Part shown: piece by piece, positions 50,751 to 60,600 of the stretch | How the letters are laid out: every line of letters starts with the position of its first letter | Position numbering within the stretch: the stretch's first letter is position 1 | From: Montifringilla adamsi | Taxonomy: Eukaryota > Chordata > Aves > Passeriformes > Passeridae | Direction: 5' to 3' | Assembly (NCBI GenBank): GCA_017590115.1 | Contig: JAGGNK010015447.1 | Coordinates: 2,044,644 to 2,108,643 of the forward strand | DNA: 64,000 bases | Position numbers and translations under genes: made by a program | Notes under the pieces: generated by a model | Databases searched by the model: none | Seen by the model: only the letters and a program-made list of their open reading frames with translations | What the model was told of the DNA's origin: nothing

Positions 50751-51640
50751 CTTGGCGGCTCGCAGGGCGGCGGTCACGTGCGGCTCCGAGCGCTGATTGG
50801 CTGCCGCGCCGGAAGTGCCCGTGTGCTGGGGGCTCCGGGCGCGCCCCGAGCCCCTGCATTTCTGTTCCGCCCAGCCCAACCGGGCGCTCCCCGGTCCAAC
50901 CGGGCTCGGCTCTGTCCCGGCTCTGCCCCGGTGGCGGCGCTTCTTCGCGGGTGGGTGAGCCGGAACCCTCCTCCCGCTTCCCCAGGGTTGGAACCTTTCC
51001 CACTCCCGTGCATCAGCTGTCGCTGTGCCCCCGTGCTGCCTCCCGAGCCCGGTTCTCCCGGTTCTCTCCCGGTTCTCTCCCGGTTCTCCGGACAGGACCC
51101 GCCGTCTGCGGCTCCTCCTTTCCAGCCCAGCCCTATGTGGGTCATGTTTGTTTTCCTCGTTCCTAACAAACCAAACCCTGCCCAAGGATTTTCGGGAAAC
51201 ACCCGCAGAAATTCCCGGCGCCGGTGCCACCCCCGGTGCCCCTCGGGGACTCCCGGTGCCCTCGGGGACTCTCTCCGCTCCCCGGGACGTGGCACCCGTG
51301 CCCTCCTCACCTGTGCCCAGGTGCTGCTGACTCTGCTGTTCATTTATCGCCCCCGTGGCCCGGGACGCTCCGGGCCGCACGTCCCGGGGCTGCTCGAGCA
51401 GAGTCCGGTCCGGATCAGCGGAGCCGCCGCCGCTTCATCAGAGCGGCTTAATGAGCGGCTAATTAACGATCGGCGCCCTTTGAGGTGCCTCGGAGCTTTT
51501 TCGGGGACTCTGCTCGGGGTGGAATGGGGCAGGGAGGGGACACCCGTTAAATACGGAGGGGACAGGGCACGGGAACCGGAGGGGCTGCGGGAGCCATGCC
51601 CGGTAATCCCGGCTGCGAGCGGGGTGAGTACCGACCGTGC
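50045..51640. promoter_or_regulatory. CpG island, bidirectional LETMD1/SLC11A2 promoter region
   Basis: CpG-dense from LETMD1 exon 2 through the candidate SLC11A2 first exon. The two start codons (50750 minus, 51596 plus) point away from each other about 850 bp apart. On the plus strand CGTTAAATACGG at 51546-51557 is a weak TATA-like element about 40 bp before the SLC11A2 ATG. A shared promoter is inference from layout. Confidence 0.6.
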
Positions 51641-54600
51641 CCGGGGCAGGCGGGATTGGGGCACTTTGGGACACTTTGGGGCAGTTCCCCAGCCCAAACT
51701 ATCCAGGATTTGGGGATTTGGGGAGTCTGGGGCACTATGGGGCAGTTCCCCAGCCCAAACTATCCGGGATTTGGGGCTCTTTGGGGCAGCTCCCCAGCCC
51801 AAACTATCTGGGATTTGGGGCAGTTTGGGGCAGTTTCCCAGCCCAAACCAGCCGAGATTTGAGGATGTGGGGCATTTTCATAGCCCAGACCAGCCGGGAT
51901 TTAGGGAGTTTGGGGCAGTTTGGGGCAATTTGGGGCAGACTCCCAGCACAAACCAGCCGGGATTTGGAGATTTCAGGCAGTTTGGGGCACATTCCCAGCC
52001 CAGCCCAGCCGGGATTTGGGAATTTTGGGCAGTTTGGGGCAGTTCCCCAGCCCAAGCTATCCAGGATTTGGGAATTTTGGGGCAGTTTGGGACAGTTGCT
52101 GAGCCCAGCCCAGCCCAGCCAGGATTTGGGCAGTTTGGGACAGTTTGGGGCAGTTTCCCAGCCCAAACCAGTCGAGATTTGGAGATTTGGGGCAATTTGG
52201 GGCACATTCCCAGCCCAGCCCAGCCGGGATTTGGGGATTTTGAGCAGATTCCCAGCCCAAACCAGCCGGGATTTGGGGATTTGGGGCAGTTTGGGGCATT
52301 CTGGGCAGTTTGTGCAGTTTCTCAGCCTTTGGGGTCAGCCCCACCTGGTTCCAGGTGGGGAGCGAGACCTCCCGTTGGGTCATTCCTATTTTTAGGAATA
52401 TTTTTTTGTGTTATTCCTGCTCTGTCGGGTCAGAGCTGTTGTGGTGGAGTCTCCCACCTCCTGGATTTCTCATTTTTTCCAGGATTTGGCCATTTAGCAG
52501 CACCATTAATAATGGCACACCATTAATAATGCCAGGCTGCTCCTGCACAGACACACCAAAATCCCACCCTGGCCATCCCAAAATCCCAAAATCCCACCCT
52601 GGGCACCCCAAAATCCCACCCTGGGCATCCCTGGAGTGCTTTCCAAACGCTCCTGGCAGTCCTGGGGGTCCTGGGCAGTGCCCAGCACCCTCTGGGGCAG
52701 AACCTTGCCCTGTACCCATCCCAAAGCTGCCCTGGCACAGCTCCAGCCCTGCCCCTGGGTGTGCCCCCACCCACCACGGGGGTCTGGGGACCCTCCTGAG
52801 GCCTCCCTGGGGCTCAACCCCCCCTCCAGGGGTTCAGGGGCTGCACTGGGGCCCATGATCCCTGCACCGGGGGACTGGGACCCCAAACTGGGGGACTGGG
52901 ACCTGGGGCTCTGTCTGCCATCCTGGGCCCCCAAACTGAGACCTGGGACCCCAAATTGGGACCTGAGACCCCAAACTGAGACCTGGGACCCCAAATTGGG
53001 ACCTGAGACCCCAGACGGGGATCTGGGACCCCAAACTGAGACCTGGGACCCCAAACTGAGACCTGGGACCCCAAATTGGGACCTGAGACCCCAGACGGGG
53101 ACCTGGGACCCCAAACTGAGACCTGAGACCCCAGACGGGGACCTGGGGGCCTGGTTGCCATCCTGGGACCACAAACTGGGACCTGAGATCCCAAACTGGG
53201 ACCTGGGACCCCAAACTGGGATCTGGACCCCCAAACTGGGACCTGGGGCTTGGTCTGCTATCCTGGGGCCCCAAACTGGGACCTGGGCCCCGGCTGCCAT
53301 CCTGGTGCCACGCTGGGGCTCGCCCCCCGCACCCCCCAGCCCAGGACCCACGTTCGGGCTCAGGCCCCACCCCGGGGTCCCGGTGCCGCCCCCGGTGCCG
53401 CCCCGTGACGCGCTCGGTGCGCCGGGACGCGGCTCGGGCCGGGCATGCGGCGGCGGCGGCGGGGCCGGGGGCGGCCGGAGCCGGTGAGCGATGGGGGGCG
53501 GAACGACCCTCGGCGGGCGGACCCGGGTGGTCCCGGTTGTGCTGCGGGGGGCTCCGGTACCGGAGGGCTCCGGTACCGGGGGTCCCGGGGGGCTTCAGCC
53601 CCGGGGGGTTTGCGGGAGGCTCCGGTGCCCGGGGATACCGGGGGTTTGGGGGGGCTCCGGTGCCCCCCGGGGGTCCCCTGGATTTGCTGCGAGGGTCTCC
53701 AGCCCCGGGGGGGTCCGGCCCCGGGGGTACCGGGGGGCTCCGGTAACAGGGATACCGGGGGGTTTGGGGGGCTCCGGTGCCCTCCGGGGGTCCCCTGGAT
53801 GTGCTACGGGACCCCTGGGTGGGGGTCGGGAGGGGGTCACGGAGCCGCTGCCCATCGCCCCCCGGCGCTGCCCGCGGGGGTTCGGGGTCCCCCGGTGACC
53901 TTGGGGTGTCCCGGGGGTCCCGGCCGGGGCTGGCGGCACCGGCTCCGACCGTCTGCGCTCCGCCGGGGTTTGGGGGTCCCCCAGGCTCGTCCCTTCGGGC
54001 TGGGGGTGCCGGGGCTCTGTGCGGAGCCCCGCGGGACTCGATCTGCCCGGGACGGGGTCCCCGTGTCCCCGGTGGCAGCTCCGGTTCCATCCCGGTGGCA
54101 GCTGCGGTTCCATCCCGGTGCGAGGATGAGTCCGGCCGGTGCCGAAGGCCCCTCAGCGGCTCCGGGAATGTCGCTGTGACCTGGCAGGGCTCCGCGCTCC
54201 CGGCTGGCCCCGGGCAAGGTTCACACGTGGCGCTCAGAGCGGGCTCCGGTCCCTCCGCGGTCCCGGTAACGGGCAGAGCAGCGCCGGAGGGTGCGGTGAC
54301 GGCTCCGGGGTTTTGTGGCTTTGGTTCGTTCCAGGCCGTGGAAACTCGGTCCCAGGTGTGCGTCAGCTGCCCCGTCCCACGCTGGAAGGAACGAGCGGGG
54401 CTGGATCTTTAGTCTGGGGCTGGAGCCTAAATCTGGGGTGGGCTCCTAAATCTGGGGGGTGGACCCTAAATCTGGGGGGTGGCTCCTAAATTGAGAGCTG
54501 GATCTTAAATCTGGAGCTGGATCCTAAATCTGGGGGATGGCTCCTGGATCTGGGGGCTGGCTCCAAAACCTGGGGGCTGGCTCTTAAATCTGGAGGCTGG

Positions 54601-57600
54601 CTCCTAAATTTGGGGGTTGGATCTTAAATCTGGGGGCTGGACCCTAAAACTAGGGCTGGCTTCTAAATCTGGGGCTGGATCTTAAATATGGGGCTCAGCT
54701 CCCCTTATCCTGCTTAGGCCAGGACAGGTCCCAGCTTTGTGCCCTGCTGAGCCCAGGGCAGATCCCAGCTCTGTGCCCTGCTGAGCCCAGGGCAGGTCCC
54801 AGCTCTGTGCCCTGCTAGCCCAGGGCAGATCCCAGCTCTGTGCCCTGCTAGCCCAGGCCAGGCTCAGCTCTGTGCCCTGCTAGCCCAGGGCAGATCCCAG
54901 CTCCCGAGTGTTGGATGGGTTCAGGGCAGGGACTGAGCTGGTCCGACCTGCTCAGGTGGGCAGGGCCCTGCCCGGTGAGACAGGAACAGAGCGGGGTCAG
55001 CCCTGCCTGGAGCAGAGCGGGGTCAGCCCTGCCTGGAGCTGCTGCTCGTGTGCTGGGCAGGAGTGGGGCAGGGCAGGGAGCGAGGGAGCCCACAGGGATG
55101 GATCCCTCAGGGTGATCCCATGGGGATGGATCCTACAGGGATGGAGCCCACAGGAATGGAGCCCATAGGGTGATCCCACAGGGGTGGATCCTACAGGGAT
55201 GGGTCCCACAGGGCTGATCCCATGGGGATGGATGATCCCATAGGGTTGATCCCACAGGGATTGGAGCCCACAGGGGTTGATCCCACAGGGATGGATGATC
55301 CCACAGGAACGGATGATCCCACAGTGGTGATCCCCCCGTGCTGTGCCCCAGGGTGACCCCAGCAGGTCCCTGCAGAGGACAGGGTTTCCAGGTCCTGGCC
55401 CGGTGGTGCCGGTGCAGCAGGGGAGCAGGGCCGTGTGGGAGGGGTCAGCAGGCTGGAATCAGGGTGTGGGAGATCTCTCTGGGATCATCCAGTCCAAGCA
55501 TTCCAGCAGCAGCTGGCACACCCAGCTCCTGGGCTGTTTGTGTGCCCACGGCTCCCTGTGTGACCCCACCTGGAAGGGCTGGCCCGAGGCTCAGTGAGCA
55601 GTCACGGGCTCCCAGTGCTGCCAGGTGAGGTGTCACCAGCCTGCAGGGTGTCTGTGCATGGAGCACAGCACGATGTCAGCCCCAAAACCATCTCAGAAGG
55701 ATCTGTCAGGACCCTGCAGGAACCAGCCCTGCTCAAAGCCCACATCAAAGGCCTGAGCTCAATGGCAGGAACTGCTCCCAGCATGGGGCATGCGTGAGGA
55801 GGAGCAGGATGAGCCCAGGGTGGTGAGGAGGAGCAGGGGCAGGATGAGCCCGGGGCTGTTGGAAAGAGCAGGATGAGCCCGGGGTGAGGAGGAGCAGGAG
55901 CAGGATGAGCCCAGGGTGGTGAGGAGGAGCAGGGGCAGGATGAGCCCAGGGCTGTTGGAAAGAGCAGGATGAGCCCAGGGTGAGGAGGAGCAGGAGCAGC
56001 ATGATCCTGGGGTGAGGAGGAGCAGGATGAGCCCAGGGCTGTGGAAGGACTCATGGGACAGCAGGGTGGGGGCAGAACAAGAAGCCCATTGTCCATTGTT
56101 GGCTGCACACAGCCAGCAGCCGTGTCTGGAGGGAGGGCACAGGCACCTCGTGGTGCTCTGCTCAGGGCTGGGTGGACCCAGGGAATGTTCCCTGGGAAGG
56201 AGCTGCTGTGCCCACTGTGATGCCAGGCTCAGCGTGGGGGTGAGCCTGCTGAGCCCACACCTGGTGCCAGGGAGAGAACCCAGGGCTGGATGTGAGCCCA
56301 GGTGGGCATGGGGGCACCTGGCTTGTGTGCACACTGGCACGGGGGCAGGAAGGAGCAGGATGAGCCCAGGGCAGTGCCCATCCCACTGAGCTGGGCAGGG
56401 CTGAGTGCCCAGCCTGAGCCCTGGGGTCAGTTTTGGGTCCCCAGAGGCAGCTGGCTTGTGTCACCTGGCTTGTGTGCCCACTGGCACCACCAGGGCAGTG
56501 CCCATCCCAAGCTGGGCAGGGTGAGTGCCCAGCCTGAGCCCTGGGGTCAGTTTTGGGTCCCCAGAGCAGGACAGGGAGGGGCTGGAGCTGGGACAGGCTG
56601 AGGGGTCTGGGGGGGCTCAGCCTGGAGAAAAGGAGGCTCAGGAGAGACCTTGTGGCTCTGCACAGGAGAAACCTCAGTGAGGGAGCCAAGTCGAGCTCTG
56701 AGGCTCCCAGCAGGGATCAGAGAGGGAATTTAGGCTGGGAGCAGTTAAGAAAGTCCCTCTGCTCTGCCCAGGGGAGTCCAGGGGCAGCTGGAGCCCAACG
56801 GGAGGAGCAGCCAGGTCAGGCTCTGCTCCCCAGCAACAGGAGGAGAGAAAGTCTTTTTGGGCTCCTCATCACCATCATGGCCCTGACCTTTGGATATGAG
56901 GTACCCACCCCAGGAGACCCTGAGGGGTCCAGAGCCAGGAGTGGGGCTGGGGAAGGGGCTGCAGCACCAGGAGAGGCTGAGGGAGCTGGGAAAGGGGCTC
57001 AGCCTGGAGAAAGGGAGCTCAGGAGGGGCCTTGGCTCTGCACAACAGGAGGGGACAGCCAGGTTGGGTTTGGGCTCTGCTCCCAGGGGACAGGAGGAGAC
57101 AAAAAGGCATCCAGGGGAGGTTTAGGTTGGAATTTAGGGAAAATTCCTTCATGAAAAGCTGCTCAGGTGGAGTCCCCACAACTGCCTGACAGGGGAAACA
57201 GTCAGGTGGGTTTGGGCTCTGCTCTCAGGTGAGAGGATGAAACAAAAAGGCATCCAGAGGAGGTTTAGGTTGGAATTTAGAGAAGATTCCTTCATGGAAA
57301 AGCTGCTCAGGCCAAGGGTGGAGTCACCACAATTCCCTGACAGGAGGGGACAGCCAGGTGGGGTTTGGGCTCTGCTCTCAGGGGACAGGAGGAGACAAAA
57401 AGGCATCCAGGGGAGGTTTTTAGGATTTTAGGGAGAATTCCCTCATGGAAAAGGCAGCCCACGGGAGGCTCCCGGGGGGTGGGTGAGCTGGAGATGTTCC
57501 CAGGCTGGGTGTGGGTCCAGCCCCCAGCCCTGCAGCTGCTGGGGCAGATAAGGGGCCCTGTCCTGCCCCTCCCAGGCTGGCCTCAGATACTGAGGTGGGT

Positions 57601-60600
57601 CCACAACGAACATTCCCCCCCAAATCCCCCTCCTGGCTCCACCCTGGGGTGAAGCTCTGGTGGGACTCACTGCTGGGGTAAGGGCATTCCTCCTGGATCA
57701 CCTTTTGGAGAAAAGTTGGTTTTTTGCTAAACTTTACTGGGGTTTTTTTTTTTTTTTTTTTGTTTTTGGTTGTTTTTTGAAGAAGAAGGAAAATACTCTG
57801 AGGTTTGGTGCTTAGAAAAGAAGGAAAAGTTTTTGTGAGGGGTCAGAGCTGGAGTAGTCTCTGGCTGATGATTTCCTTTTGCATCCTCTCTGAACCAATA
57901 TTCCCTTGTTTTCTGGAAATCTCCCTTTCAAACCCGATGGAATTTCACAGAGGATTCGGTGCTTTGTTGGCTTCCCCTGGGAGTTTGAGCTCCTGGATGC
58001 CTCCTTATCCCTCCCAACCCCATTCCAGATCCTGCCTGGCTTTAATTTAAACCCAGGCTGTGTGATGAAGGAGTTAAACCTGCTCTTAACCCACTTCCCA
58101 CTGCCTGGGGGGGGTTGAGGGGCCTGGGAGGGTTTGGGGGTGCAGGGAAGGGGGGTGAGATGTGGTTTCCTCACCAGGGGAATTCCCTGCTCATTTCCTG
58201 CTTGGGGTTTCACAATCAGCTCCAGCTGCCCCTGGGCTCTCCTGGGCACAGCAGAGAGACTTTCTTAGCTGGTCCCAGCCTAAATTCCCTCTCTGATCCC
58301 TGCTGGGAGCTCAGAGCTGGGCTTGGGTCCCTCACTGGGGTTTCTCAGAGCTGGCAGAGCCTGGGAAGTGAATCTGTCTCTGTCCCCCTCTCTCCTGCCA
58401 GCTCTGATTTTCCATCCTGGTAGTCTTTTATTAATAATATTAATATTATTAACTATCCTTTGTTATAATGACTTTTAAGATCAAACTATTTAATTAGGGA
58501 ATGATACTTAAATTATTTCCTCTTTGAACTCAATAACTAATCTCTCCAAGTCCAGACTTTTTTGTTTAATTACAAAATACTACTTAAACTTATGAAGAAG
58601 AAGGAAAATAATAACAATTTGTTTCTGCCTTAAAACTTTTCATCTTTATTACTGTACTTCAAAACTCTAAGTTTTCTACTTTGTGGTATTACACACTTTT
58701 AACTAATTGCACACATGTAGTCTTAGTGCTATTAATGAATTTTGGAAGCTTTCTTCACAGCCTCAGGTCCAATGCAGTGGGGTTTTTTTTGTGCCTTTCA
58801 GCACAGAAAATTAAAAATTCTTAACACCTAGGGCTCTGACTCACCCTGACAGGATTTTTCCTTTTTTCCAGCCGATGTGTCCAGAGTGAAGCAGCTCCCA
58901 GAGCAGGGCAAGGCCTCCCCCATGGGCACCTCAGACATGGAGAGGAAAGCGTCCTACGGTGAGCCTGGCACAGGAAGGGGGGCACAGGGGGGCTGCCCTC
59001 ATCTCCCCCTTTCCCTTACCCCTGCTTTTGGGGTGCTGGGCTGAGCCCTGATCCCCCCTTTCTCTTCTCCCTGATTTTTGGGGTGCTGGGCTGAGCCCTG
59101 ATCTCCCCCTTCCCTTCTCCCTGCTTTTTGGGGTGCTGGGCTGAGCCCTGATCCCCCCTTTCTCTTCTCCCTGATTTTTGGGGTGCTGGGCTGAGCCCTG
59201 ATCTCCCCCCCTTCCCTTCTCCCTACTTTTTGGGGTGCTGGGCTGAGCCCTTGCAGCACCCCAGGGTCACTGAGCCCAGCTGAACCAGCCCAACCAGCCC
59301 GGCCTGGGCAGGAATGTCCTGGGGGAAATCTGCCAGCAGCATCCCTGCACACCTGGGCAGCTCCCAGCACACCTGGGCAGCTCCAGCAGGGATCCCAGCA
59401 CACCTGGGCAGCTCTGAGCAGGGATCCCAGCACACCTGGGCAGCTCTGGGCAGGGATTCCAGCACACCTGGGCAGCTCTGAGCAGGGATCCCAGCACACC
59501 TGGGCAGCTCCCAGCACACCTGGGCAGCCCCAGCAGGGATCCCAGCACACCTGGGCGGCCCCAGCTGGGTTCCCTGTGTGAGGAGGCCCTGGCCGGGCTC
59601 GGGAGGCCGGGAGGAGGAGGAGGAGGAGGAGGAGGAGGAGGAGGAGCCCGGGTGATGCAATAGGAGCTGGGCAGAGCTGCCCTGTCCCTGCCCTGTCCCT
59701 GCCCTGTCCCAGAGCAGCGGCTGCTGCTGCCGGGGAGGGAATGGCCCCTGGGGAGAGCAGCAGTGAGTGGGGGGCTCTGGGGGGCTGGGAGAGAGCGTGG
59801 GGCTCTGGGGGGCTGTATGGGATTGGGAGAGAGTGTGGGATCATGTATGGGACTGGGATCCTGTATGGGATTGTGTGGGGAGGGAGTGTGGGGTTGTGTG
59901 GGACTGGGAGAGAGGATGGGATCAAGTATGGGATTGGGAGACAATAGGGGATTTTATAGGGTTGGAAGAGAGTATGGGGTTGTGTGGGACTGAGAGAGAG
60001 TGTGGGGTTGTATGGGATTGGGAGAGAGTGTGGGATCATGTATGGGACTGGGATCCTGTATGGGATTGTGTGGGGAGAGAGTGTGGGGTTGTGTGTAGGA
60101 TTGGGAGAGAGTGTGGGGTTGTGTGGGATTGGGAGTGGGGTTGTATAGGATTGGGAGAGAGTGTGGGATCAAGTATGGGATTAGGAGAGAGTATGGGATT
60201 GTATAGGGCTGGGAAAGAGTGATTGTGGGGTTGTGTGGGGCTGGGAGAGAGCCTGGGATGGAGATTTTGCTGGCAGTGGTGGGGGCACAGGGTGGCAGTG
60301 TGGGGATGGGGAATTTGGGAATGTGGCAGTGTGGGGATGTGGGAATTTGGGGATATGGGAATTTGGGGATGTGGCAGTGTGGGGATGGGGAATTTGGGAA
60401 TGTGGGAATTTGGGGATGTGGGAATTTGGGGATGTGGCAGTGTGGGGATGGGGAATTTGGGAATGTGGCAGTGTGGGGATGTGGGAATTTGGGGATGTGG
60501 CAGTGTGGGGACCTGCTGGGGTGACCCTGCCCGTTTCCTCCCTCCTCACCTTTGGGGGCTCAGTGCTGGCTGTCCCTGCTGGGGCTGTGCCATCTCCTGG

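Noticed and set aside
50574..52526. 650-codon plus-strand open frame
   Set aside because: It spans the antisense of LETMD1 exon 1, a CpG island and a minisatellite whose unit is open. No known domain or splice support.
53445..53483. Arg-rich coding first exon [13 protein letters not shown] for SLC11A2
   Set aside because: Its donor phase makes exon 2 read five codons and then a stop; at most it is a non-coding leader.
52834..54090. 418-codon minus-strand open frame
   Set aside because: Runs through the CCAAACTGGGACC repeat and a GC-rich island; composition explains it.
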